From contig CP129495.1 of the NCBI GenBank assembly GCA_030584185.1, forward strand, positions 248,001 to 312,000: a stretch of DNA of 64,000 bases, in the 5' to 3' direction. Below the pieces are notes generated by a model. It was not told where the DNA came from and made no database searches. It saw only the letters and a program-made list of their open reading frames with translations. The translations under genes were made by a program, and so were the position numbers. Of this stretch, positions 24,377 to 32,618 are shown piece after piece. Source of the DNA: Acidimicrobiia bacterium. Its GTDB lineage: Bacteria; Actinomycetota; Acidimicrobiia; Spongiisociales; UBA11373. Numbering within the stretch: position 1 is the first letter of the stretch; each line of letters starts with the position of its first letter.

Positions 24377-26746
24377 TCAGCTCGCCACGGCGTACAACTC
24401 GGCCTCCAGCTCCCGCACCGCACCCAGATACCCGTCGCGGCCGCCGAAAGCACGGACGATCTCCATCGGGGTACCGATTGCGGGGAACGGCGCCAGCCGA
24501 AGGGTGCCGATTTCCTCGATCACGTCGACACCCTGATCGGCGTACTTGTCCAACAGCGCCTCCAGCACAGCGCGGGCCTGGTCGCCGTACTTGGTGAACA
24601 CGTCACGTCTCCGGACGTTGTTGGCGCGTTCCTGGCGGGTCAGGGGCGGCCGATCGAAGGCGACGTGGCAGATCAGATCGAACGGATCGAGGTCGCCCTC
24701 CACACGCTCCTCCAGCGCCTGGAGCAGCACGCCGCGTTCGACGAGCTCCTCGACGATCGCCTGCTTGCGTTCGGCGGCGGTCCACTGCTTGAGGAACTCG
24801 TCGAGGGAGGCGTACTCCTGGAGCACGGTGCGGCGGGTGTAGTCCCGCAGCGACTCGGTGATCAGTTTGCCGTCTCGGTCGTAGTACTGAACCCGCTCGG
24901 CGATGACCTTGAACGGCACCCCGCTGACCACGTAGCGCGTCACGCCCTCCTCGTCCTCGGGTTCCTCGGGTAGCCCACCTTCGATAACGACTTCGACCTC
25001 ATCACTGCCCTCAGCGGGTGGATCGGGCGGTGTGACCTCTTCGGGGTCGCCAGGCTCGTAGACCTGGATCGGAGGGCCGTCCCAATCGGGATCGGCGAAC
25101 AGCTCCGTCGCCTTGCGGAAGTCGAGAATGGTGAAGTAGTACTTGCCGAAGTCGGTGCGGATCCGCGTCCCGCGGCCGATGATCTGCTTGAAGTCAGTCA
25201 GCGACTGGATGCGCTGGTCCAGCACGATGACGTGGCAGGTCTGGGCGTCCACACCGGTGGACATCAGCTTCGAAGTGGTCGCAATCACGGGGAAATCCCG
25301 TTTGGGATCGATGAAGTTGTCGAGCTGCGCCTTCCCCTCATCGTTGTCGCCGGTGATCCGCATCACATACCGGTGGTCCTGAGCGACCAGCTCGGCGTTG
25401 GCGGGGTCGTTGGTGAGCGCCTGACGAGCGCGCTCAGCGTGGTCGATGTTGGCGCAGAACACGATCGTCTTGTTCATCGGGTTCGTGTTGTGCAGGAAGG
25501 AACTGATCCGACGCGCCACCAGCGTGTCGCGTTGGGGAAACACGATCCCCTGGTCGATGTCGGTGAGGTTGTAGATGCGGTCTTCGATGGGCTGGCCGTT
25601 GTCATCGACTTGGCCGGCAGTGGGGCGCCATCCGGTGAGATCCTTGTCCAGGTCGATACGGATCACCTTGAACGGCGCCAGGAATCCGTCCTCGATGCCC
25701 TGCTTCAAGGAGTAGGTGTAGACCGGCTTGTCGAAGTAGTGGATGTTCGAAACGTACTTGGTCTCCCTCGGGGTGGCGGTCATGCCGATCTGGATCGCCG
25801 AGTCGAAGTACTCGAGGATCTCCCGCCACTGGGCGTCATCCCGGGCACTACCCCGGTGACACTCGTCAATGACGACGAGATCGAAGAAGTCCTTTGGGAA
25901 CTTGTCGTAGATCGAGTCGCGGTCCTCGCCACCGATGATCGCCTGGTACAGCGCGAGGTAGATCTCATACGACGTGTCGACCCGGCCGTTGGAGTCGACC
26001 AGCTTGCGCGTGAGCTTGGTCATTACCTCGCCGAACGGCTTGAAGTCGTTGACCATCGTCTGGTCCACGAGGATGTTGCGGTCGGCTAGGAATAGCACCC
26101 GCTTGACCCGACCGCTCTTCCACAGGCGCCAGATGATGTTGAAGGCCGTGTAGGTCTTGCCGGTCCCCGTTGCCATCGCCAGGAGCACCCGCTTCTTACC
26201 TCGGGCGATTGCCTCGATGGTCCGATTGATCGCCAGCTGCTGGTAATAGCGCGGGGTCTTACCGCTGGCGTCGCTGTGGTTCGGACTCGTCACCAACGGT
26301 TCGGTGTCGTCGTCGAGCCCACGCCACGCTCTGTACCGAGCCCACAGCTCGTCGCGGGACGGGAACTCATCGAGCGACAGGTTCACCTCGACCGGCTGAG
26401 CGTTGCCGGTGCGGTCGTGGAACAGGAACCCGTCCCCGTTTGAGGAGAACACGAACGGGACGTCCAACGCGGCGCCATAGGCGAGGCCCTGCTGCATCCC
26501 CGCACCGATCGAATGGTTGTTGTCCTTCGCCTCGATTAGCGCGATCGGGATGTTCGGCTGGTGGTAGAGCAGGTAATCGGCCCGCTTACGCTTGCCCCGG
26601 GCGACCAGCTTGCCGCGGACGATGATCTTGCCGTCGGTGAAGGACACCTCGCGCCGCCACTGCCCTTTCGACCAGCCGGCCTTTTCCAGGGCAGGCGAGA
26701 TGAACTTCTCGCAGATGTCAGCTTCGCTCAGTGCCTTCTTGCTCAT
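24377..26746 (-). CDS. hsdR: type I restriction endonuclease/translocase subunit
   Basis: A 789-residue HsdR of the EcoEI-like branch. An N-terminal nuclease domain has the PD-(D/E)xK elements RADYLLYH and ALIEAKD (about 55-75). The superfamily 2 motor has Walker A ATGTGKTYTAF, motif II DECHRGSA, motif III TATP, and motif VI QIIGRGTRIR. A C-terminal EcoEI_R-like domain binds the HsdM/S core. All key motifs are intact. It is first in the operon hsdR-hsdM-hsdS; a TAGCCT box lies about 15 nt before ATG 26746. Divergent from the SIR2 gene over about 200 bp. Confidence 0.95.
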   Translation of the reverse strand: MSKKALSEADICEKFISPALEKAGWSKGQWRREVSFTDGKIIVRGKLVARGKRKRADYLLYHQPNIPIALIEAKDNNHSIGAGMQQGLAYGAALDVPFVFSSNGDGFLFHDRTGNAQPVEVNLSLDEFPSRDELWARYRAWRGLDDDTEPLVTSPNHSDASGKTPRYYQQLAINRTIEAIARGKKRVLLAMATGTGKTYTAFNIIWRLWKSGRVKRVLFLADRNILVDQTMVNDFKPFGEVMTKLTRKLVDSNGRVDTSYEIYLALYQAIIGGEDRDSIYDKFPKDFFDLVVIDECHRGSARDDAQWREILEYFDSAIQIGMTATPRETKYVSNIHYFDKPVYTYSLKQGIEDGFLAPFKVIRIDLDKDLTGWRPTAGQVDDNGQPIEDRIYNLTDIDQGIVFPQRDTLVARRISSFLHNTNPMNKTIVFCANIDHAERARQALTNDPANAELVAQDHRYVMRITGDNDEGKAQLDNFIDPKRDFPVIATTSKLMSTGVDAQTCHVIVLDQRIQSLTDFKQIIGRGTRIRTDFGKYYFTILDFRKATELFADPDWDGPPIQVYEPGDPEEVTPPDPPAEGSDEVEVVIEGGLPEEPEDEEGVTRYVVSGVPFKVIAERVQYYDRDGKLITESLRDYTRRTVLQEYASLDEFLKQWTAAERKQAIVEELVERGVLLQALEERVEGDLDPFDLICHVAFDRPPLTRQERANNVRRRDVFTKYGDQARAVLEALLDKYADQGVDVIEEIGTLRLAPFPAIGTPMEIVRAFGGRDGYLGAVRELEAELYAVAS

Positions 26747-26936
26747 GCCCGTCCTGGACCAAGGCTACTGGGAGCTGCTGTCCGCGCCGCGGGAGTGGGA
26801 CAAATCGGTTCCGGGGAGTCACCTGTCGCTTGGTTCGACCTGACATGCAGGGTGAGTCCCCTGGGACTCGGGATGCTGACCCCTCCCAGCGCCAGGCGGC
26901 CTACTCCAAGGAGCCATCCGTGTCACGCCACGGTTG

Positions 26937-26942
26937 TACGCT
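26937..26942 (+). promoter_or_regulatory. leaderless -10 box of the SIR2-like gene
   Basis: TACGCT, then CGAACC (6 nt), then ATG 26949. Confidence 0.55.
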
Positions 26943-26948
26943 CGAACC

Positions 26949-28778
26949 ATGGCGATTGCACCTACGACGGCGCTTGCCTTCTCGATGCAGGCTCAGCCGG
27001 GTACCTACGCCGTCCTGGTTGGGTCGGGTATCAGCTCCGCGGCTGGGATCCCGACAGGCTGGGATATGACGCTGTCCCTAATCAGGAGACTCGCGACAGC
27101 CGCTGGGACGGACCTAGTAGAGAGTGACGACGCCGAGGCGTGGTATCAGGAGCGCTATGGGCGAGCGCCCGATTTCTCGGAGATACTGCGGGAGGTAGGA
27201 CCGTCCAGGGATGATCGGCGAGCGATCCTCTCGCGATACCTAGAGCATGCGGATTCAGGTGACCCCTTTGAGCCGACGGCGGCTCACCGCGCGATAGCGC
27301 GACTTGCCAGGTCGGGACACGTTCGGGTCATACTCACGACAAACTTCGATCGCCTGATTGAGATGGCGCTTGCCGACGAGGGCATCCAGCCAAGGGTGAT
27401 TGCGAGCGATGCAGACGCCGTCGGTTCCGAGCCGCTTCATCGAATGCAGAGCGTCGTGGTGAAGATTCACGGTGACTACCAGGTGCCTGACGGGATGCGC
27501 GTCACTGAGGAGGAGCTCCAGGAGTACGGACCGGGAATGAGCCGGATCCTGAAGGCGATCGTCGAGGAGTACGGCCTCGTGGTCTGCGGCTGGTCAGGGG
27601 CTTGGGATCCGGCACTTCGGTCCGGAATCGGTGCCGCAACATCGAGGCGGTACCCGACCTACTGGGCGCTGCGTGGCGAGCCAGATGAGGACGCGCAAGC
27701 GATGATTGCCTCCAGGAGTGCCACGGTTGTGGAGATCCCGGATGCCGATCGATTCTTCGAGGACCTCGCACGGCAAGTCGACGCTCTTGAGAGGGTTGCC
27801 CGGCCTCACCCCCTGGATCTGCTGGCATCGATCAATCTCGCAAAGCGGCTGGTCGTCGACCCAAGCGGGCAGGTGGAGCTAAGAGACCTGATCCTTGGCG
27901 AAGCGCGACGCGCCCGCGCGGCCCTATTCGACGTCGCGCAGTACCCGGTACAGGCCTCATCCAACGCCATCCCGAATGAGGAGCTCCGAGACCGCGCCAG
28001 CCGAGTCGAGGGCGAGGTGTCCAAGAGCGCACATCTGCTTGCGGTTGCCGCGCGATGGGGAAGCACCGAGGAGCACCGCAGGGTTCTCAGGGATACCTTG
28101 GCCCTGTTAGGTGATACGGAGGCTCTGAGTGGCACCAGCCTGCTGATCTCGATGCGCTCCTACGGCGGGCTTGTGGTGCTGTACGTGGGGGGCATAGCAG
28201 CCCTTGCCGGCGACAACTGGGACAACCTGCACGCTGTCTGCATGGCCGAAGTGCCGACCCCAACAGACGGGCGCCTTCCTGCCGTCGCTGCGCTTGGTCC
28301 CTGGGCAGCGATGCGTGGCCATTCTCCACGTCCCGGTGAACACGACGGGGGCTTCCTAAGGGAGAACCCTCGGGAGTACACGCCGGTCTCGAATCGTCTA
28401 TTCGAGGTCGCCCGTCCCCACCTGCACGGCATGGTCGAGGACCATGACTACGAGCGGCTCTTCGACCGCTTCGAATACCTCCTTGGAGCGATGACCGTGG
28501 ACCACCGGCTAGCGCTCGGGAGCGGGATGGTGCGAGGCCCGGTTGGGCGATTCCAGTGGAAGCACGACTACATGTTTGATCCGACCGACCACCCAGAGAA
28601 CTGGATGCGCAGGCAAATCGGCATCGAGCCAATCGGGGCCGAGGAGGAGGAGGAGGAGGGTCCCGCCGACGGGTGGTTGGGCCTCGAAGCGGGTCTGTTC
28701 GGAGGCGATGCGGATCGGGCCGCCGCGGCCGTCCGGGCATACCGAGTCAACCAACTGAGTCAGATCAACTGGCACTAG
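26949..28778 (+). CDS. SIR2-like putative NADase, probable anti-phage effector
   Basis: A 609-residue protein. Residues about 15-270 form a SIR2-type Rossmann domain: VGSGISSAAGIPTGW (GSGIS 25-29), VILTTNFDRLIE with Asn132 and Asp134, VVKIHGDYQ with His174, and LVVCGWSGAWD. The catalytic Asn/His pair is kept, while the zinc-binding Cys cluster of deacetylase sirtuins is absent, which fits bacterial defence SIR2 proteins that deplete NAD. The C-terminal about 340 residues are unassigned, largely helical, with a poly-Glu run near 560. Location beside a type I RM system on the same island supports defence. A TTG 15 nt upstream is less likely than ATG 26949. Confidence 0.85.
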   Translation: MAIAPTTALAFSMQAQPGTYAVLVGSGISSAAGIPTGWDMTLSLIRRLATAAGTDLVESDDAEAWYQERYGRAPDFSEILREVGPSRDDRRAILSRYLEHADSGDPFEPTAAHRAIARLARSGHVRVILTTNFDRLIEMALADEGIQPRVIASDADAVGSEPLHRMQSVVVKIHGDYQVPDGMRVTEEELQEYGPGMSRILKAIVEEYGLVVCGWSGAWDPALRSGIGAATSRRYPTYWALRGEPDEDAQAMIASRSATVVEIPDADRFFEDLARQVDALERVARPHPLDLLASINLAKRLVVDPSGQVELRDLILGEARRARAALFDVAQYPVQASSNAIPNEELRDRASRVEGEVSKSAHLLAVAARWGSTEEHRRVLRDTLALLGDTEALSGTSLLISMRSYGGLVVLYVGGIAALAGDNWDNLHAVCMAEVPTPTDGRLPAVAALGPWAAMRGHSPRPGEHDGGFLRENPREYTPVSNRLFEVARPHLHGMVEDHDYERLFDRFEYLLGAMTVDHRLALGSGMVRGPVGRFQWKHDYMFDPTDHPENWMRRQIGIEPIGAEEEEEEGPADGWLGLEAGLFGGDADRAAAAVRAYRVNQLSQINWH

Positions 28779-28837
28779 CGCAGGTGGGCGCAATCGACCG
28801 CTGAAATGCGAGCCTCAATCCATCGGAGCCGCACGGG

Positions 28838-28843
28838 TACGAT
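28838..28843 (+). promoter_or_regulatory. leaderless -10 box of the island membrane-protein gene
   Basis: TACGAT, then CGAACG (6 nt), then ATG 28850. It is almost the same as the SIR2 gene promoter spacer (CGAACC). Confidence 0.5.
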
Positions 28844-28849
28844 CGAACG

Positions 28850-29410
28850 ATGGACACGGCGCAGATTGCCCTCCTCGTGTCGGCTGCCTCGCTCCTAGTG
28901 AGCGTTCTTGCGCTCGGTTGGCATATCTTCAACGCGACCAGGGTTGACCGACCGCGGTTGAAGATGACTGTGACGTTCCCAGTAATGCCTGACGGACGCG
29001 GAAGCGCCTGGGAAGTCGTATCGGTTGAAGCGGTGAACGTTGGCAAGCGGGGCGTACGGCTCAGTGGGCTCCACCTCGCTTGGGGACCTCAATGGGCATG
29101 GTGGCGACGCATCCTGCCTCGCCGATGGCGTGCAGTCTCGGGCGGCGCGCTGCTGATCCCTGAGTGGGGGCATCCCGTGGGGGACGCTTCCACACCATTG
29201 CCGATCTACTTGGAGCCCTGGGATTCTGCCAAGACCCTCTACACCCGAGATCTCGTGGAGCGCAGGATGGAAGATGCCTCACAAGTCGACGAGCCCGTCT
29301 ACGCGCATGCATCGACCTCGCTCGGCGTGAAGACCTCAGGGAGGCAGGAGCTCCCACCTCGACGGCCAGATCTGGTCGAACGCGGGCGAGTGGTTGGGCC
29401 TGATCGGTAG
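28850..29410 (+). CDS. small single-pass membrane protein in the defence island
   Basis: A 186-residue protein that I do not recognise by name. One N-terminal helix (about 5-27, IALLVSAASLLVSVLALGWHIF) is followed by a beta-rich soluble domain (RLKMTVTFPVM, EVVSVEAVNVGKRGVRLSGLHLAW), a layout common among small proteins in accessory regions. It lies 71 nt after the SIR2-like gene in the same orientation, with its own leaderless promoter. It could be a membrane partner or immunity factor of that gene, or independent cargo. Confidence 0.6.
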   Translation: MDTAQIALLVSAASLLVSVLALGWHIFNATRVDRPRLKMTVTFPVMPDGRGSAWEVVSVEAVNVGKRGVRLSGLHLAWGPQWAWWRRILPRRWRAVSGGALLIPEWGHPVGDASTPLPIYLEPWDSAKTLYTRDLVERRMEDASQVDEPVYAHASTSLGVKTSGRQELPPRRPDLVERGRVVGPDR

Positions 29411-29493
29411 AGCGGGTGCGTGCCCTGTATCACAGCACCCTCAAACTGCATCGTACCGGCAAGGTCTGACACGAGTTGCACGCTTGTCATTCC

Positions 29494-29514
29494 TACTGTC
29501 TATACTGTCAGTAT
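29494..29514 (+). promoter_or_regulatory. promoter with overlapping palindromic operator for the replication module
   Basis: TATACT (29501-29506), then 6 nt, then ATG 29513. The perfect 13-bp palindrome ATACTG-T-CAGTAT (29502-29514) covers both the -10 box and the start codon, and TACTGTC is repeated directly at 29494 and 29503. This looks like an autoregulatory site for a small DNA-binding protein. Confidence 0.6.
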
Positions 29515-29884
29515 GTCGGGTGATGATCTTCGTCACGAGCGCTCTGAGACGGCCGAGGGGAAGGGCCGGGCTCGTCGTGCTTGGGACGCCTACGCCGAGG
29601 CGGTGAACCGATTCCGCCCCAAGTTCATCGATGACGCCGTTCGGGATCTGGCGGTCCGGTGGACCGAGGAGATGGTCGGCTTCTGGGTGGCGTGGCACCT
29701 CTACGGCGGCTTCGACGGTCTGAAGCGTGCCGGGTGGAGTGAGCGGACGATCTATCGGCGGCTGAAGCGGTTCCGGTTGGTGTTCAAGAAGCATCCGGAC
29801 GAGTACTCGATGGTCGGAGTCAGTCTCGACCCCGAGGCGTTCTGGAAGACGTACCTCGAACCGAAGCTCCGGGACCAGGAGTAG
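29513..29884 (+). CDS. small HTH-like protein of the replication module
   Basis: A 123-residue basic protein that I do not recognise. The segment GLKRAGWSERTIYRRLKRFR (about 75-95) has the shape of a helix-turn-helix. Before it lies a helical region with FWVAWHLYGGFDG. Start ATG 29513 is leaderless and sits inside a palindrome, so the protein probably represses itself and possibly the Rep-like and recombinase genes behind it (9 nt to the next start). A copy-number or excision regulator is an inference. Confidence 0.6.
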   Translation: MSGDDLRHERSETAEGKGRARRAWDAYAEAVNRFRPKFIDDAVRDLAVRWTEEMVGFWVAWHLYGGFDGLKRAGWSERTIYRRLKRFRLVFKKHPDEYSMVGVSLDPEAFWKTYLEPKLRDQE

Positions 29885-29893
29885 TCGTGCGCC

Positions 29894-30988
29894 ATGTCTC
29901 TCCCCTCCCCCTTCGGTGACTTGTCGGCACAGCTAGTGACAGGTTCGGCAGTATGTGAGTTGGCGTCCGGGATCGACAGCCTCTACTGGTCGCTCAACGG
30001 AGTTCTGCCGGATCGGGAGTTGGAGCGGCTGGAGGCTCACCGTTCGATGGCCGAGGGAGCCGGGGAGACGGTGCCGTTCCTGCTGGGCGGCGAGGAGTTC
30101 GGCATCGAGCCGTTCGGGTTCATGAGGATGTACAAGTTCCATTTGGTGCATCCTCACGGCCGGATCGGGGTGACGGCGAGCAAGAGCCTCCCGACCGTTT
30201 ATGTGCAGCCGAACGCCGAGTTCCTTCACGGCGTGGGCCCTGAGGCCTGTGCTGGATGGTTCAACGAGTTGGTGTCGGGACTCGTGCCGGGCGGGGTACC
30301 GAAGGCGTCCCGAGTCGACCTGTTCATGGATCTGCAGGGATGGGACCCGACGCCTGAGATGCGGGATCGGTTCGTGACTCGTTCCTCTCATCGGCGGGTC
30401 TACGAGAACGATCGGAAGATGACGGCGTTGCAGTTCGGGAAGCGTGGCAGCGGAGTTCACTCCCGGATCTACTGCAAGAGCACCGAGGTTGCCGCCGGTT
30501 CTGTGTGGTGGCACGACTTGTGGGGCGACGCCTGGGACGCCGAGCGGCCGGTGTGGCGGATCGAGTTCGAGGTCCACCGTGTGGTCCTGGGCCAGCTCGG
30601 GATCGACTCGCTCGATGATCTGTTCGCCGGCGTCGGGGGGATCTGGGGATACCTCACGGAGTGGTTGTCGCTGCGTGTGCCTGCTGCGGATGAGACCCGC
30701 TCTCGTTGGCCGGTCGATCCGGTGTGGGAAGCGGTAAGTCATGCGTCGCTGCGGAACGGAGCGGCCGGCCTCAAACGGACCTACGGGGCAAACCGGGAAG
30801 CCTCGCTGCGGCGGATCGTCGTGAGCATGCGGGGGTACATGTCCAGCTACGGAGCCCTCATCGACGAGACGGACGTCGAGCGGCTGGGACCGTGCCTCAC
30901 TTCTGTGCTTCACGAGTGGGAGATCGAGACGGGCGATCCGTTCTCGTGGCAGGTTGATCGGAAGAAGCGAAGGTACGGGCTCCCATGA
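29894..30988 (+). CDS. Rep-like replication initiation protein
   Basis: A 364-residue protein resembling phage/plasmid replication initiators of the Rep_trans type: RVDLFMDLQGWDP, then MTALQFGKRGSGVHSRIYCKSTE (nick-site Tyr in the RIY-K-E pattern), then WRIEFEVHR. Such proteins nick a single-strand origin for rolling-circle copying. No origin hairpin was identified in the module. It is followed by an overlapping 32-residue ORF (ATGA). Assignment rests on motif order only. Confidence 0.55.
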   Translation: MSLPSPFGDLSAQLVTGSAVCELASGIDSLYWSLNGVLPDRELERLEAHRSMAEGAGETVPFLLGGEEFGIEPFGFMRMYKFHLVHPHGRIGVTASKSLPTVYVQPNAEFLHGVGPEACAGWFNELVSGLVPGGVPKASRVDLFMDLQGWDPTPEMRDRFVTRSSHRRVYENDRKMTALQFGKRGSGVHSRIYCKSTEVAAGSVWWHDLWGDAWDAERPVWRIEFEVHRVVLGQLGIDSLDDLFAGVGGIWGYLTEWLSLRVPAADETRSRWPVDPVWEAVSHASLRNGAAGLKRTYGANREASLRRIVVSMRGYMSSYGALIDETDVERLGPCLTSVLHEWEIETGDPFSWQVDRKKRRYGLP

Positions 30989-31083
30989 GCGGCCGGGACT
31001 ATGAGCGGGTAGCGTCGGTGCTCGTCACCGTGAGCCTGCGGATTCTCCGGAAGCGGCGTGGGGAGGAGGACGAGTCGTGTTGA
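30985..31083 (+). CDS. 32-residue ORF between rep and recombinase
   Basis: Starts at ATG 30985 in ATGA with the rep stop and ends at TGA 31083, six bases into the recombinase gene. It encodes MSGRDYERVASVLVTVSLRI followed by [12 protein letters not shown], a short amphipathic helix and a charged tail. Its 3' end contains the GGGGAGGAGGA Shine-Dalgarno of the recombinase. It may be a small excision factor or simply a leader ORF that couples rep to recombinase translation. Confidence 0.4.
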   Translation: MSGRDYERVASVLVTVSLRILRKRRGEEDESC

Positions 31084-32618
31084 CCGTGGCGTACTGCCGG
31101 GTCTCCACCGAGGAGCAGGCCGCCGAGGGCTACTCCATCGAGGGCCAGGCCGACAAGCTGCGGGCCTACGCCGACCTCCACGACCTCGGCCCCGTCACCC
31201 TCGTCGAAGACCCCGGAGCCTCGGGGAAGGATCTCGAACGTCCCGGGCTGCAACAGGTCCTCGCCATGATCGAACAGGGCCACGTCGAGCACCTGCTGGT
31301 GTGGCGCCTGGATCGCCTCTCCCGGAACCTCGGAGACCTGATCCTCCTGGCCGACACCTTCGGGAAGGCCGACGTCGCTCTGCACTCCTTCACCGAACGG
31401 CTGGACCTGTCCTCGGCAACGGGGCGGATGTTCTACAACGTGCTCGGCTCGTTCGCTCAGTTCTACCGGGAACAGCTCGCCGAGAACGTCGTCATGGGCA
31501 TGGCCAAAGCCGCCCAAGAGGGCAAGTGGATCAACCGGCCCAAGACCGGCTACGACCTCATTGACGGCAACCTGACTCCGAACGGTGACGCCGACACGGT
31601 GCGGCGGATCTTCCGGCTCCGTGCCGAAGGCTGCTCCTTCTCCGAGATCGAACGGCGTACCGGGATCAAGTACTCGACGGCCAAGGGGATCATCGAGTCC
31701 CGGATCTACCTCGGCGAGGTGGTCTGGCGGGGCGAGTGGTTCCCCGGCCACCACGAGGCTCTGCTCACCGAGAAAGATTGGGAACGGGCCCAGCGGGGCT
31801 GGGTCAAGGGTCGCCGTCGTCAGAGCCGCCACCCCCTCTCCGGTGTGGTGCGATGCGGGTTGTGTGGTCGGGTGGCCGGCGTCGACGGGAACGGCCGGGG
31901 CCAACGCTTCTTCCGGTGCGTGCATCGGGGGCAGGGCTGCGAGCAGCCTCGACGGTCGGTGGCCGGAATCGAGCGGGCCGCCCTGTTGGGTCTGCGGATC
32001 GTGGGGCACGACGAGACGTTGCAGGAGGCGATTCGGGGCGAGTTGCGGAGGGCGACCGGGCCGGGACCCCGGAGGGGGACGGCCCGGTCCCCCGCTCTCG
32101 CCGAACAGCTCCGGGAACGACGCCGGAAGCTCCTCGACCTGCACTACGCCGGGAGGATCAGCGCCGAGCTCTTCGCCGAACAGGAAGCCGATCTCACCAT
32201 GCAGCTCCGGGGGCTCGAAGCCGAACTGGCGGAGACGGCCCAACGGCTGCAGGAGCGAAACGAGATCGCCCAGGCCTTCGAGGACGTCGCCCGGCATCTC
32301 GCCGATCTCGACATCGAGGAGATCTGGGAGGAGGCCGACGAGAAGGAGCGGTGGATCATCGCCTCCGACCTGCTCGACGAGATCCGCTTCTACCCCGATC
32401 ACCTGGAAGTCAAGGTGTCGGGAGCGCCCCGGATGAACGTAAGCCTCCGGGAGGTAGGACTCACCGGAGGCTCTAGTTTCTACGGTGTCGGAGAGAGGAC
32501 TCGAACCTCCACGCCCTTACGGGCACTAGGCCCTCAACCTAGCGCGTCTACCAGTTCCGCCACTCCGACGTGGGGCCGGGATTGTACCCCGGCGGCGATC
32601 AGTGAACGACCTGCTTGA
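31077..32618 (+). CDS. large serine recombinase (integrase) reading into tRNA-Leu
   Basis: A 513-residue site-specific recombinase. The resolvase catalytic domain (about 1-150) has the nucleophile Ser10 in [10 protein letters not shown] and the conserved [14 protein letters not shown] recombinase domain (about 160-255, [20 protein letters not shown]), a zinc ribbon (CGLCGR...[11 protein letters not shown]), and a coiled coil (about 345-420, [31 protein letters not shown]) follow. The start is GTG 31077 after GGAGGAGGA; TTG 31080 is possible. The last about 40 residues are encoded antisense to the tRNA gene and overlap the end of oppF; they probably replace the tail that the gene has in the excised circle. 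Confidence 0.9.
   Translation: MLTVAYCRVSTEEQAAEGYSIEGQADKLRAYADLHDLGPVTLVEDPGASGKDLERPGLQQVLAMIEQGHVEHLLVWRLDRLSRNLGDLILLADTFGKADVALHSFTERLDLSSATGRMFYNVLGSFAQFYREQLAENVVMGMAKAAQEGKWINRPKTGYDLIDGNLTPNGDADTVRRIFRLRAEGCSFSEIERRTGIKYSTAKGIIESRIYLGEVVWRGEWFPGHHEALLTEKDWERAQRGWVKGRRRQSRHPLSGVVRCGLCGRVAGVDGNGRGQRFFRCVHRGQGCEQPRRSVAGIERAALLGLRIVGHDETLQEAIRGELRRATGPGPRRGTARSPALAEQLRERRRKLLDLHYAGRISAELFAEQEADLTMQLRGLEAELAETAQRLQERNEIAQAFEDVARHLADLDIEEIWEEADEKERWIIASDLLDEIRFYPDHLEVKVSGAPRMNVSLREVGLTGGSSFYGVGERTRTSTPLRALGPQPSASTSSATPTWGRDCTPAAISERPA
32443..32471. terminator. hairpin between recombinase body and tRNA-Leu
   Basis: GCCTCCGG, 13-nt loop, CCGGAGGC: an 8-bp perfect stem just beyond the 3' end of the tRNA-Leu. 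It may terminate the tRNA transcript (minus strand), or be part of the attachment region. Confidence 0.4.
32483..32495 (+). repeat. right attachment-site repeat of the island
   Basis: CGGTGTCGGAGAG. It covers the 3' acceptor strand, discriminator and first T-arm bases of the tRNA-Leu, and is identical to 21086-21098. Confidence 0.6.
32486..32569 (-). tRNA. tRNA-Leu (anticodon GAG)
   Basis: Acceptor GTCGGAG pairs with CTCCGAC, discriminator A. Anticodon stem CTAGG/CCTAG has the loop TTGAGGG, so the anticodon is GAG (reads CUC/CUU). A long variable arm (TGCCCGTAAGGGCG) and T-loop TTCGAGT confirm class II tRNA-Leu. CCA is not encoded. The tRNA is intact and is the attachment site of the island. 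Confidence 0.95.

Larger units (their letters stand above)
21086..32495. mobile_element. 11.4-kb integrated defence island at tRNA-Leu(GAG)
   Basis: It is bounded by the 13-bp direct repeat CGGTGTCGGAGAG at 21086-21098 and 32483-32495. The right copy is the 3' end of an intact tRNA-Leu gene whose 3' end points into the island, and the recombinase gene abuts this end, which is classical geometry for a tRNA-site integration. Contents: type I restriction-modification, SIR2-like protein, small membrane protein, HTH-like protein, Rep-like protein, 32-residue ORF, serine recombinase. Several island genes show lower third-position G/C than the flanks (by eye). No structural phage genes or conjugation genes are present, so it would be a small integrative mobilizable or plasmid-like element. 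Confidence 0.65.

Noticed and set aside
26747-26936. tRNA-like look of the hsdR/SIR2 intergenic (GGTTCGACC, GAGTCCCC)
   Set aside because: No acceptor or anticodon stem could be drawn; it is only a divergent promoter region.
32483-32618. The recombinase tail over the tRNA as a functional domain
   Set aside because: It is antisense tRNA sequence; homologous integrases next to other tRNAs have unrelated tails of this kind.
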